Made by a program: the position numbers and the translations under genes
IMG/VR virus record: IMGVR_UViG_3300046616_000110
Location: 1-55,414 of that record
Length of the DNA stretch: 55,414 nt
Direction: 5' to 3' (one strand)
Source: a virus
The notes under the pieces: model-generated
The model's input: the letters and a program-made list of their open reading frames with translations, nothing else
The model's database searches: none
What the model was told of the DNA's origin: nothing
Part shown: in pieces, positions 15,242-23,566 of the stretch
Position numbering within the stretch: the stretch's first letter is position 1
Layout of the letters: every line of letters begins with the position of its first letter

Positions 15242-16210
15242 TTACTTCGCTTCGTCGCCGATCGCAACGACGCCGGCAGTCGCTTTGATGCTGGTGGCAA
15301 CCTTGTCCCAGTTCGAGCCAGTAGCCAGGGCAGCATTCGACGGCGACTTGCCGCCGTTCGCCTCATCCCAGGTGTAGCCCTTCAGCGACAGGCCGAAGGT
15401 ATAGTCCACCTGCATGGTGGTCTCGATACGCTCGTTGCCGTTGGTGGTCTGGATGTTGCTGATCAGGTCGCTGCCATCGAACACGGTAGCGGCACCTTCG
15501 ACCAGGCCAAGCACCTTCTGCTTGTTCGGAGTGCCGGCGGCGTACAGGGACGGAGCGTCGGTCACGACGATGGCGCGGCCCAGGACGTCGACCACCTGCA
15601 CGTTCCGGGCTTCGAACAGCTTCTGCGCGTTGACCAGGTTCAGGCCGATGAAGCGGTGGTATACCGAGCCGGTCATGATGTTGGCCACGATCTGGCCCGA
15701 CGCATCACCGAACTTGGCGTGGGCGCCGTTGACAGCGGCATAGTCGAGTCCAGCAGTAGCCGACACGTCATTGGTAGCGGCCGACTGGTTGCTGATCGCG
15801 GCGACCAGGGCAGCGATGGCGGTATTCAGCTGGTCAGCCATCAGGGCTTCGGCGAAGTTGCGCGAAGCCACTTCGATGCCTTCGGCGGTCGGCTTGTTCA
15901 GCCAGGTCAGCTGCGACGGCTCGAAGCGGATCGGACCGAAGCCGCCAGCGATCTTGACGGCGCTGTGCTTCAGTTGGGTCAGGTCGGTCGCGGTGGCGGC
16001 GCTGTTGGTGCCGTAGCGGTTCACGCGGCGCTGAGCCGAGTGGATGGCAGCGAAGAACGATTCCTGCAGGAAGTCGCCGTCGAAGCCTTCGGTGGTGAGG
16101 CGGATCGAGCCGTTCGAAGCCTCGTTGAACTTATCGACCATCTGTGCCAGCGTCTCGATGGTCGCCGGCATGATGTACTGATTGAATACTTGCATCTGGG
16201 AGAGGGACAT
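15242..16210 (-). CDS. Major capsid protein
   Basis: The 322-residue protein lies directly after the scaffold gene and before a strong terminator. It has features of the coat proteins found with DUF4055 portals: an N-terminal MQVFNQYIMPATIETLAQM, a central GFGPIRFEPSQLTWLNKP, and a C-terminal half with VNAQKLFEARNVQVVDVLGR and VDYTFGLSLKGYTWDEANGG. The HK97 fold is expected. A good AAGGAAAC ribosome site is upstream. Confidence 0.88.
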   Translation of the reverse strand: MSLSQMQVFNQYIMPATIETLAQMVDKFNEASNGSIRLTTEGFDGDFLQESFFAAIHSAQRRVNRYGTNSAATATDLTQLKHSAVKIAGGFGPIRFEPSQLTWLNKPTAEGIEVASRNFAEALMADQLNTAIAALVAAISNQSAATNDVSATAGLDYAAVNGAHAKFGDASGQIVANIMTGSVYHRFIGLNLVNAQKLFEARNVQVVDVLGRAIVVTDAPSLYAAGTPNKQKVLGLVEGAATVFDGSDLISNIQTTNGNERIETTMQVDYTFGLSLKGYTWDEANGGKSPSNAALATGSNWDKVATSIKATAGVVAIGDEAK

Positions 16211-16322
16211 GATGTTTCCTTATCGCAAAGTGTTGTCTACGTGGGATTGATTGAGGCATCCACCTCAGCGCGCCGCCCTCATCCGAGATAGCTGGCAATA
16301 CTCACCCCGAGCGGGGCTGAAT

Positions 16323-17084
16323 TCAGTTCTTCGGCAGATCGGGGAAGCGTGCGGCGATTGCCTGGGCGCGCTCTTTGCGATCGCCGCCAAAATTACCCTT
16401 CGGTCCTTGTGCGCCGCCTCCGCCGCCGCCACTACCAGCACCGCCACCGGATGCGCCGGAGCCTTTCAGGATGCTGTCCTTGTGCGGGTACATATCGACC
16501 AGCACATCGAGCGCCTCGTCGAAGTCGGCGAGCTCACCCGGGCGGGCACGCGAATAAATCTTGTTGTTCTGGCTGTCGTACGCGACGACCTTGCCGTCTT
16601 CGATCTTGAAGGCGTTGCCGAAGCGCGCCTGCACCATGTCGGCCGGGATCGCGAGCTTGGCCTTGTCGCCGACGATCATGGGCGAACGGGCGAAGGCGCC
16701 GCCGATCTTCTCGGCGTACAGCGCTTGCTCGAGAGTCTGCGCCTTGGTCGTGGCTTGTTCGAGCTGTGTCTGGAATGCTTTGGTGATTTCTGCCTTGACG
16801 GTTTCCACCTCGCCGGCGTCGATCAGTTTCTTCTGGTCGAGGTTGCGGACGGTTTCCAGTGCCTTGCGTGCGGCGGCCGGATCCTCGATGCCTTCGAACG
16901 GCTTGTATTTGCCCTCGGCGGCTTCTGCGCGCTCGCGGTGCGACTTGGCCTCAGCGTTCAGGCGGCTGATGGTCTGGACGGTACCAGCGGCGTCGAATGC
17001 CACTTCCTTGCCGTCGTCATGCACGTACACCGGTTTGCCGTCCTGCACGACCACATGGCCGGCATCGTCAAGTTTCAGTTTCAT
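16323..17084 (-). CDS. Capsid scaffolding protein (DUF6651-like)
   Basis: The 253-residue protein starts with a small beta domain (MKLKLDDAGHVVVQDGKPVY), continues as a charged coiled coil (about 40-140), then a globular part with IPADMVQARFGNAFKIEDGK, and ends in a Gly-rich tail. That is the usual build of scaffold proteins encoded just before the capsid. A 112-base gap separates it from the capsid gene. Confidence 0.82.
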   Translation of the reverse strand: MKLKLDDAGHVVVQDGKPVYVHDDGKEVAFDAAGTVQTISRLNAEAKSHRERAEAAEGKYKPFEGIEDPAAARKALETVRNLDQKKLIDAGEVETVKAEITKAFQTQLEQATTKAQTLEQALYAEKIGGAFARSPMIVGDKAKLAIPADMVQARFGNAFKIEDGKVVAYDSQNNKIYSRARPGELADFDEALDVLVDMYPHKDSILKGSGASGGGAGSGGGGGGAQGPKGNFGGDRKERAQAIAARFPDLPKN

Positions 17085-17160
17085 CGTTTCGCTTTCTGGT
17101 CATCCGACCAATGTGCGGGCATCCGCCCAAGGCACCGCATTGCATCCGCGCTGCGGCCAA

Positions 17161-17193
17161 AGAAAAAGGCCAGCGGGTTAGGCTGGCCTTTGG
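17161..17193 (-). terminator. Intrinsic terminator before the scaffold gene
   Basis: The stem AAAGGCCAGC, loop CTAACCC and GCTGGCCTTTTT reads as a terminator on the minus strand. It also has a TTT run on the plus strand. It lies between the zinc-ribbon genes and the scaffold gene. Confidence 0.82.
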
Positions 17194-17201
17194 TGTTAGG
17201 T

Positions 17202-17243
17202 GAGGGCTGATATCCGACGGTGCACCGACCAGATCAAGCCCTC
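17202..17243 (-). other. Structured intergenic element upstream of scaffold/capsid
   Basis: The stretch from 17194 to 17348 has no gene. It contains a nested inverted repeat: GAGGGCT-TGAT at one side pairs with ATCA-AGCCCTC at the other (one bulge), with a central CGGTGCACCG palindrome. It lies in the transcript just ahead of the terminator at 17161 and may tune passage into the scaffold-capsid genes. Confidence 0.4.
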
Positions 17244-17348
17244 TATTTGCGATATCAGGAACGACCCTGAAGGGCGCTGATGTCTTTCGTACCTCAGTCC
17301 GCTAGGTTCACATGGCTGCGCGTCTCAGCCACTGATCGCAAAAAAAGT

Positions 17349-17591
17349 TCACGCGAGCACTACACGCTCACCCTTCATAAAGCACGCGGCACACACATGC
17401 ACTGTTGTCCCGCCACTGACCTTCCCGTCTCGTAGCAGCGCACCAGTCGTCAACCGCAGCACCTCGCGGCAGCCGCAGCGATGACACTGGATCATATCGG
17501 TGGGCTTGCGTAGCTTCTTGATGCGGTCGATGACCCGCTGCTCCCGGGTGTCGGGAGGCGGAGTGCCATCGATGACGGTGAAGCGGCTCAT
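17349..17591 (-). CDS. Small zinc-ribbon protein
   Basis: The 80-residue protein carries two Cys pairs, CHRCGC and CAAC, about 27 residues apart, which suggests a zinc ribbon. The N-terminal third is basic (REQRVIDRIKKLRKPTD). Related small proteins are often found between head genes in phages of this type. Its function is unknown. Confidence 0.7.
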   Translation of the reverse strand: MSRFTVIDGTPPPDTREQRVIDRIKKLRKPTDMIQCHRCGCREVLRLTTGALLRDGKVSGGTTVHVCAACFMKGERVVLA

Positions 17592-17598
17592 GCGATGC

Positions 17599-17778
17599 TT
17601 ACCCTAAAGGCCGCGGCTTCCCGTCAACCCAAACGCGCATCACTTCTTGGATTTTGCCAATATCGCGCTCTAACGCATCGATCAGCCCTCGCGTGCACTC
17701 AGGGCATAGCTCCGGCTTGCCGGCGGGTGCGCAGGAGCAGCCCTTGCGCCATTCAGCGATCATTTCGAGAGGTGTCAT
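17599..17778 (-). CDS. Small Cys-rich protein
   Basis: The 59-residue protein starts at 17778 (MTPLEMIAEWRKG). The longer frame to 17838 lacks a ribosome site. It has CSCAPAG...CPEC, a likely zinc site, in the middle and a helical end. It sits 7 bases after the Mu F-like gene and appears to be co-translated. Confidence 0.65.
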   Translation of the reverse strand: MTPLEMIAEWRKGCSCAPAGKPELCPECTRGLIDALERDIGKIQEVMRVWVDGKPRPLG

Positions 17779-17785
17779 ACAACGA

Positions 17786-18904
17786 TTATAGCCCCGCTTT
17801 TGCGAAGGCAGCAGCATCACGGGCACGAATTTCTGCAAGAGTGAGCGTCTTACCTTTCTCGTTGTAGAAGCGATCGAGATTCAAGCCGCCCTCGCGCATC
17901 AGCTTGCCGCGAGTAGCGCCTAAAATCTCATCCTGGCGCCCTGCTGACTGCTTCTTGAGCCACTCGGCGTAGGTCGTTTCACCCGGCACTTGACCGTCCA
18001 TCGAAGCACGTGTCTCGGCGTTGAACTCGCCAATATCGACGCCACCCAGCTCGCCCCAGCTTTTCGTCACTGGCACGCTCGTGCTGCGACAGTTCCAATG
18101 CAGCGCACCGGGGCCAGCCAGCCACGGCACCTTATGACCGATCGGCTTATGCTCGTCGGGCGTGTACTTCAGACCGTCACGTAGTCGACAGCCTTCGGAC
18201 GTGCGTGAATCGAGGGTGCTGGTCCAAATTACTGCTTTGATAAGATCGCTGTTCGCCGTCAGAAAGCGATTGCGCGTGAAAGCAGCGGTGTGACTGATGG
18301 CGGTACGCACCACGGCTTCGGCGTGCCGCCTATCCACTTCGATGATGCCGTCGCTGTAGCCCTTGGCCTTCGTGCCGCGCACACGCTTGACGATCTCGCT
18401 GATCGGCTGGTTCTCAACATAGCCGATGCGCACAGCGTCGCGGATGCGCACCATGCGGCTCTCTTCGATGGTCGAGGCCCATTCCTTCATCAAGCGACCC
18501 TGAAACGGGCGCGCCATCGCTGCGGCGTAGACCTGCTCGACTCCTACCGTTGCGATATCGACCTGAGCGACGATCTGCGCGGGGATGACCGAGCGGAATA
18601 GCTGCGCCTGATACCCCGATTCGTATTCAGCCAAGTCTGCCAACTCGGTATGCAGCTCGCCAGACAGGGCTGCATATGCCTGCGTGTTCAGGTCGCGCAC
18701 GCTGGCAAGCAACTGCTCCAAGCGCGTCACGTTGAACGACTCTGGCGGCATCTTCTCGAGCGCCGCGACCAACTGCGCAGACAGATCGCTGTCGGTGCGA
18801 TTCAGCAGCGCGATCATCTTGCGCACCACACCGTTGGCGTACTGCTGCAGATCGACCTGATGGCTGATGTCCGCGTCGCGTAGTGCCTCGTTGACGCTAG
18901 GCAT
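17786..18904 (-). CDS. Mu F-like / SPP1 gp7-like minor head protein
   Basis: The 372-residue protein has the Phage_Mu_F domain at about 190-290: RHAEAVVRTAISHTAAFTRN, then VIWTSTLDSRTSEGCRLRDG, and PGALHWNCRST with the conserved Cys/His. The first 170 residues are helical. It binds the portal and is needed for head morphogenesis or DNA entry. Its ATG overlaps the portal stop by 8 bases. Confidence 0.93.
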   Translation of the reverse strand: MPSVNEALRDADISHQVDLQQYANGVVRKMIALLNRTDSDLSAQLVAALEKMPPESFNVTRLEQLLASVRDLNTQAYAALSGELHTELADLAEYESGYQAQLFRSVIPAQIVAQVDIATVGVEQVYAAAMARPFQGRLMKEWASTIEESRMVRIRDAVRIGYVENQPISEIVKRVRGTKAKGYSDGIIEVDRRHAEAVVRTAISHTAAFTRNRFLTANSDLIKAVIWTSTLDSRTSEGCRLRDGLKYTPDEHKPIGHKVPWLAGPGALHWNCRSTSVPVTKSWGELGGVDIGEFNAETRASMDGQVPGETTYAEWLKKQSAGRQDEILGATRGKLMREGGLNLDRFYNEKGKTLTLAEIRARDAAAFAKAGL

Positions 18905-20279
18905 TTGCTACGGGGTCCGTCATTTCGCCGGGCGCTGGACCTTGGGCTTCAAGACGATCCTTCTCGTCGTCATACGTCAGATCCGGCGACAGGATGCCGC
19001 GGCGCTGGTACTCAGCAAACAGGGTTTCATCGGATAGCCGGCCGGCTTGATTGGTCTTGAGCAGCAATTCAGCCGCAGCCGCGTCCATGCTCGTCTGGCC
19101 GAATTCCTTGTACACGGTGACGTTGCCGCCAGTCGGCTCGCCTACCCAATCGGCCATGAATTGCAAGGCCGTGTCGAGTGAGTCTTCCAGGTCCAGGGCG
19201 ATACGCTGCAATGCGCACAGGTTACCCTGATCCTCGCTATGGGTCTGCGTCGCGGTAATCTTGCCGGGGCGGATGACGAGCATCTCGGCGCCGGATTGAC
19301 GCATCTGCTCTTCGATCGTGTTGATTTCGTCGCGGCCGATCGACACCGACTCAGCGGAGCCTTGCAGGATCTTCGCGTCGGCGTTCAGTGGCAGCTTGAC
19401 CGCATAGCTCGAACTGGCGATAACCGGGCTCGCTTCGTCCAAGCCGGTGAACACCAGCAGGCGCTTGCGAGCGAACCGCACAGAGTCACGCTGATCCGAC
19501 GACTCGCGCCAGTGGTCCTTGTTCTGCTCGGCCAGTGCCAGGAGCGGCGGGCGGCCCTGCATGAAGCTGACGAACTTACCGTAGACAGGCACGAACGGGA
19601 TCTTGTCCAGCGTGGTCGTGCCCTCTTCGTGCAGAACCCACTTCTTGCGCCGGTCGGTCGACTGGCGCCAGATTTCCCACTTGCCGGGCTCCAAAAGGCG
19701 TACCTGCTCGATTGTGATGGTCCCGTATGGGCCGTTCTCTTCCTCGACCTCTTCCAGCAGGCGCAGTTGCGTCAGTTCCTCGCGGCCATTGATGACTTCC
19801 GAACGCCAGCCCAGGATGTTCTTGCAGCGGATATGGACGAAGTACGGGCGAACGCCGGCTTTCGCCTCCTCGGCCACCGTCTTGAGGCCTTCGGTACGCG
19901 GATAGTCGACCAGGATGCCCGCAACGCCATAGGCCAGCGCGTCTTCCATGACCGTCGCAGCGAACACGTGCAGGTTGCGGCGCATGTCGACCAGGTCGAG
20001 CCACGGACGCATACGCGCCGGCACGTTGTCGCCGATCGTCAGCTGCTTCGAGAACGGCTTGCCGGCCAGGATCTCGACTGTGCGTTCGAACGCCGGGTAT
20101 AGTGTTGCGGTATCCAGGCGGTACTGCCAGTCGTCAACCTCTTCCTTCGGCTGACGCGGCAGATATGCCTCTCCCATCTTGCGCATGGCTTCCGAGCCGC
20201 CAAGCAGCGCTTCGATCAGGCGCCAATGGCAGCCCATCGCCGCTACAGCTGCGCAGGTGTCTCGAATGCTGGTGGCCAT
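18897..20279 (-). CDS. Portal protein (DUF4055)
   Basis: The 460-residue protein matches the DUF4055 portal family. Typical features are YLPRQPKEE...YPAFERTVEILAGKPF near the N terminus, YGVAGILVDYPRTEG in the middle, and AEQNKDHWRESSDQRDSVRF. The dodecameric portal forms the DNA channel at one head vertex. It stands between the terminase and the Mu F-like gene, as usual. Confidence 0.93.
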   Translation of the reverse strand: MATSIRDTCAAVAAMGCHWRLIEALLGGSEAMRKMGEAYLPRQPKEEVDDWQYRLDTATLYPAFERTVEILAGKPFSKQLTIGDNVPARMRPWLDLVDMRRNLHVFAATVMEDALAYGVAGILVDYPRTEGLKTVAEEAKAGVRPYFVHIRCKNILGWRSEVINGREELTQLRLLEEVEEENGPYGTITIEQVRLLEPGKWEIWRQSTDRRKKWVLHEEGTTTLDKIPFVPVYGKFVSFMQGRPPLLALAEQNKDHWRESSDQRDSVRFARKRLLVFTGLDEASPVIASSSYAVKLPLNADAKILQGSAESVSIGRDEINTIEEQMRQSGAEMLVIRPGKITATQTHSEDQGNLCALQRIALDLEDSLDTALQFMADWVGEPTGGNVTVYKEFGQTSMDAAAAELLLKTNQAGRLSDETLFAEYQRRGILSPDLTYDDEKDRLEAQGPAPGEMTDPVANA

Positions 20280-20293
20280 AGTGTCCTATCGGA

Positions 20294-21547
20294 TTACATG
20301 CGGAACGTCGATACGGACGCTGCGCGCTTGAGAATCGGGTACTTGTAGACGATGAAATAGCCGGAGGCGTCCAGTACGTGATCTAGGCCGCCAGATTTAT
20401 CGGGCTCGCCGTTCTTGTCGTATGCCTGCTTCTCCAGCGATTCCACCAAGTGCGGACAGGAGTCCACGTTCACGCGGAAACGCCTGATTCCCTCGCTGTG
20501 AATCATCTTGTTGTAGCTCAGCACGCGATCCTTGACGGCTGGATTGCGGCTGTTGACGCATACCTGAAAGCCGGCCTGCTTCAATACAGCTAGGTCGGAT
20601 TCGGATGCGTTGTTCGATTTGCGGCTGTTACCCGAGGCGTCCGGATAGACCATGATGCTGTGGCCTTTGTCCTTGTATCGGGCGCGCAGCACTGCAGCCA
20701 TCGCAGGCGTATCAAGGATCTCTACGTGCTCCATGACTGCGTGCGGGTCGCCGTCACGCATCACGAAGATGACCGCAGCCATCTGGCCGACGTTGAAGTC
20801 CATGCCGACGTGGAGCGTCTCGCCCTCGCGAATCGTCTCGCTCGTCGCGTTCTTCACGCGGTCGAACTCGGAGTACACGCTGCCTGACGTCAGGTTGACG
20901 AACTCGCCGTCCAGATAAGCGGCAAGCAGGTTGCTCGGGTAGGACGCCTTCAGGCTGTCGATATACCCTTCCGGCAGGTTCCGGCTATTGCTGTAGGTGC
21001 TGGCCTTGATCAGGCGATACCCGGGCGCGCTCGTTTTCTTCCAGCGCTCGTAGACGAAGCGGAAGCCCTCGGGCGTCGTGGCTACGCCTACGGTGTTCAG
21101 CGAACCATCCGGCTTCTTCTGCCGGTTACGGCTGATGATCTTGTTCCAGACTTCCCGCGCCTGCGTGGGTTTCAGGGTGTCCAGCTCGTCGACCAGGCTA
21201 TCGGCCACCTCGTAGCCGACGATGCGCTCGGGCGTGTCCATCGTGCGGAAGATGATTTCGCCTGCGTTCTCGAGCTCAATCACCGCATTCGACTTGTTGA
21301 TCCGGTACGGCACCTGGTGCTGCTCGAGCATTTCAGCGAAGCGCGGAAAGCCGATGTTGCGCACCAGGTCGAAGGTCGGCAGGTAATAGGCGATGTTCTG
21401 CCCCGGGTATGCGAGCTTCTTGAACAGCGAGCGCGTAACAGCTGCGTGCGTCTTTCCGCTACCAAAACCTGCTACAAAAGCTGGGAACTGATCCGCGCAG
21501 GTGACGAACTCGAACTGAGGGTCACTCAGCCGGATTTGCGTCGTCAT
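20294..21547 (-). CDS. terL: Terminase large subunit
   Basis: The 417-residue protein has Walker A (GFGSGKT, residues 27-33), Walker B (DSLVDELD, about 114-121), and RNase H-like nuclease motifs starting at GMDFNVGQMAAV (about 247). A further acid lies in VYPDASGN and a third in GGLDHVLDASGY. It is the DNA packaging motor with headful or site-specific cutting. Its start overlaps the small subunit by 26 bases. Confidence 0.95.
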   Translation of the reverse strand: MTTQIRLSDPQFEFVTCADQFPAFVAGFGSGKTHAAVTRSLFKKLAYPGQNIAYYLPTFDLVRNIGFPRFAEMLEQHQVPYRINKSNAVIELENAGEIIFRTMDTPERIVGYEVADSLVDELDTLKPTQAREVWNKIISRNRQKKPDGSLNTVGVATTPEGFRFVYERWKKTSAPGYRLIKASTYSNSRNLPEGYIDSLKASYPSNLLAAYLDGEFVNLTSGSVYSEFDRVKNATSETIREGETLHVGMDFNVGQMAAVIFVMRDGDPHAVMEHVEILDTPAMAAVLRARYKDKGHSIMVYPDASGNSRKSNNASESDLAVLKQAGFQVCVNSRNPAVKDRVLSYNKMIHSEGIRRFRVNVDSCPHLVESLEKQAYDKNGEPDKSGGLDHVLDASGYFIVYKYPILKRAASVSTFRM

Positions 21548-21956
21548 ACCGGAGGATCTGGATCACTGGCGGGCCAGCTTGGAGTGGAGCGCCGTCCTTG
21601 CCGGTCAGCTCAGCCTTATCTTTCAGGTAGCCGAGCAGCTTGGCCTTGCCCATCGTGGCGGCCACTGCGGCGGAGGTTTGCGGGGTCTGCGCGGAGAATG
21701 CTGCTACCCTCGCCTCTTCAAGCTCCGCGATCAGGTCATCAACCGTGATCTCGTGGCGCTTCTGGATATCACCCTGCAGTTCTTGCACCCTTACCGTGAC
21801 CTTACCGTTCTTGAGCAGCTCACTCGCTTTGACGGCGATTACGTCGGGCTTCATGCGTTCGGCGGAATACGCGCGCCGGTATGCTTCGCTGGCGTTCCCG
21901 GTCTCCACATAAGCAAGACAGAACGCCTCCTGCTTCGGTGTGAGCTTGTCGGCCAT
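21522..21956 (-). CDS. terS: Terminase small subunit (Terminase_2)
   Basis: The 144-residue protein has the classic Terminase_2 start (LTPKQEAFCLAYVETGNASE) with a DNA-binding helix-turn-helix, then KASELLKNGKVTVRVQEL. It recognises the packaging site and recruits TerL. A 144-base spacer without a gene lies upstream, and the pac site may be in or near this gene. Confidence 0.93.
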   Translation of the reverse strand: MADKLTPKQEAFCLAYVETGNASEAYRRAYSAERMKPDVIAVKASELLKNGKVTVRVQELQGDIQKRHEITVDDLIAELEEARVAAFSAQTPQTSAAVAATMGKAKLLGYLKDKAELTGKDGAPLQAGPPVIQILRYDDANPAE

Positions 21957-22100
21957 ATCTTTCTCTATTCAGTTACATCGACCCCGCCTGCGACAGCCAG
22001 GCCTGCGATACAGCTGCAGGAGGAGCTGGCAAGTCCTTTGCTCATCGGAGTCTGCGCCCGTTATTCCCGGCCACTAGGAGCGCGCTGGCGGCTGCTGTAC

Positions 22101-22346
22101 CTACTTCTTCGGTCTGATAAGCATGGTGGTCGAGTGCGGTACGAGGCGCACTAACTCCGGCAATGAGTTCCAGGATGTGCCGTATCCAAGACTGCGCAAT
22201 ATCGAGTGCGCCGTTTCTGCCTCGACTAACCTCTCGCACAGGCGATCGAGCGCGCCGTCGTCCTCGACAACGACAGTCTCCCTGCCGACAACAGCGTGAA
22301 TGATCTGTGCCCGGAAGATGTCGAAGCTGTCGACAGCGTTATCCAT
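22101..22346 (-). CDS. Phage protein of unknown function upstream of terminase
   Basis: The 81-residue protein starts at 22346 (MDNAVDSFDIFRAQIIHAVV). The frame further up lies in the preceding gene. It is mostly helical and acidic, and ends LIRPKK. It is the second gene of the late operon. I do not recognise it. Confidence 0.6.
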   Translation of the reverse strand: MDNAVDSFDIFRAQIIHAVVGRETVVVEDDGALDRLCERLVEAETAHSILRSLGYGTSWNSLPELVRLVPHSTTMLIRPKK

Positions 22347-22354
22347 TACGCATC

Positions 22355-22696
22355 CTAAGTTACGACCTTTGGCCCGTCGTCCCGCACCTCCCACATCGTG
22401 ACGTACGCCTTCCTGCCTCGCTTGACGAACCGGTGTCGGTCCTTGTCGCCGATGCGAACGCGCCATGACAGCGCGTCCTGCACATAGAGCAGAAGCGCGT
22501 TCAGGTCTCGCTGCGCCTTGGTTGTCTTGACGCTGGAGATGCCCTTGCTTGACTCGGCGCGTCGGGCAAGATCGTCTAGCAACTGGTCGATGTCGCGGAT
22601 GCGGCCGTAATGGGCAAATGCGTAGAGTGGCGATCCATCGTCCACTTCGCCGGCGTAATGCTTCGCCAGCCGGTGCGCCGTTGCGTTTTGCAGCAT
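22355..22696 (-). CDS. First gene of the late operon, unknown
   Basis: The 113-residue protein starts at 22696 (MLQNATAHRLAKHYAGEVDD). The longer frame to 22873 runs through the leader's hairpins and is unlikely. The C-terminal half is basic (RIGDKDRHRFVKRGRKAYV), so nucleic-acid binding is possible. It follows a structured leader and terminator, so an antitermination role could be considered, but no motif shows it. Confidence 0.6.
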   Translation of the reverse strand: MLQNATAHRLAKHYAGEVDDGSPLYAFAHYGRIRDIDQLLDDLARRAESSKGISSVKTTKAQRDLNALLLYVQDALSWRVRIGDKDRHRFVKRGRKAYVTMWEVRDDGPKVVT

Positions 22697-22753
22697 GGCT
22701 GCCTCAATTACGTTGAGGCGCGCCGCGCTGAGGCTTGCGGCAGACCTCGGTAT

Positions 22754-22788
22754 AAAAAAGCCACCTGTGCATTGCTGCGACAGGCGGC
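22754..22788 (-). terminator. Intrinsic terminator in the late leader
   Basis: On the minus strand GCCGCCTGT pairs with ACAGGTGGC across an 11-base loop and is followed by six T. It lies about 60 bases before the first late gene, so it could act like lambda tR', holding late transcription until an antiterminator acts. Confidence 0.75.
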
Positions 22789-22867
22789 GAATCCAAGCCT
22801 TGGTAGGCAGGGAGGAGACAAGTCGTGGCGGCCGGGATCTCCCAACCCTACGCATTGCTGCGCTTAA

Positions 22868-22970
22868 CCACACTGAGGAAGACTAAGCGGCGCGTTAGCA
22901 TCCATGCGGCACGGCGATCCCCGCTCAACCCGCCTCAGTGTGGCGCCTAGGTTTTCACTAGGCTCGCGCC
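22868..22970 (-). ncRNA. Structured leader RNA with long closing stem
   Basis: CCACACTGAGG at 22868-22878 is the exact inverse of CCTCAGTGTGG at 22933-22943. Just beside it, GGCGCCTAG and CTAGG...GCGCC form a second hairpin (22942-22970). The long arm encloses 54 bases that can fold further. It is transcribed toward the late genes. Confidence 0.45.
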
Positions 22971-22998
22971 AATCCATCGGATTGCGCTCCAGATTCTG

Positions 22999-23046
22999 TC
23001 AGGCGACGCCGATACCTTCGGCGATGCCAGAGCCTTCTCGCTTCAT
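22999..23046 (-). CDS. Possible 15-residue leader peptide
   Basis: A short frame (MKRE then GSGIAEGIGVA) has a strong AGGAG site 6-7 bases before its ATG. It lies between the early terminator and the structured leader. Its translation could couple to folding of the leader RNA. It may also be chance. Confidence 0.3.
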   Translation of the reverse strand: MKREGSGIAEGIGVA

Positions 23047-23144
23047 GGCTCACTCCTATGTTTTAGGTGTCACCGGCAGTTGTCGGCGTGCCGGCGCCAG
23101 AGTGGGTTTTTATTGCCCGTGTACTGGATGACGCCGTAAACGAC

Positions 23145-23174
23145 AAAAACCCGCTGACCTTTCGGGGCGGGTTT
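23145..23174 (-). terminator. Terminator ending the minus early operon
   Basis: On the minus strand AAACCCGC and GCGGGTTTTT form an 8-bp stem with a 12-base loop and a T run. It lies 42 bases after the stop at 23216 and closes the early operon before the late leader. Confidence 0.8.
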
Positions 23175-23215
23175 CGTGACGCTAGAGCGCAATTGCGACA
23201 TCTAACGCATATATC

Positions 23216-23566
23216 CTAATTGAAATATCTCTTAGTGGCAACATTTTTCTTGAGTTTTGGCATCAAAATATCTTCGGCGTGGGCCAAGGCGTCAGGTAGC
23301 GAGACTTGGGGATAAATCCATACGTCGCACACCCCGAAAGCACGCCTAATTGCCCATCGCTCATGTGTTGCTAAATCGCAAACCATGACGCTGACAGCCT
23401 CGCCAATTGCCATGAACTCCTTGGTATCTTGATCGGCTGCGCTTCCGCCCGTGCTGGTCGGCTGGTCCTTCAGGCGCATCCATGCTGCCCAAGTCTTCAT
23501 GACGACGACGAAGGGGCTATCGGCCTGCGGGGCTTCTTCGAGGATTGCTTGCTCGGGGGCGCTCAT
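23216..23566 (-). CDS. Last gene of the early operon; candidate late regulator
   Basis: The 116-residue protein has an acidic, disordered start and a compact helical end (HERWAIRRAFGVCDVWIYP and AEDILMPKLKKNVATKRYF). I do not recognise a named family. In lambda-like phages the gene in this place, last before the late leader, often encodes a Q-type antiterminator. That is an inference from position. It overlaps the next gene by 4 bases. Confidence 0.65.
   Translation of the reverse strand: MSAPEQAILEEAPQADSPFVVVMKTWAAWMRLKDQPTSTGGSAADQDTKEFMAIGEAVSVMVCDLATHERWAIRRAFGVCDVWIYPQVSLPDALAHAEDILMPKLKKNVATKRYFN

Larger units (their letters stand above)
22697..23215 (-). other. Gene-poor late leader region
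   Basis: These 519 bases hold no gene apart from a possible 15-residue leader peptide. On the minus strand they contain, in order, the terminator of the early operon, the leader peptide, a hairpin with GGCGC/CCTAG arms, an 11-bp closing stem, several GC hairpins and a second terminator. By position this is where a lambda-like phage has its late promoter and Q-dependent terminator. Confidence 0.5.

Noticed and set aside
22697-23215. tRNA genes in the late leader
   Set aside because: The hairpins do not form a cloverleaf with TTC loop and acceptor of correct length.
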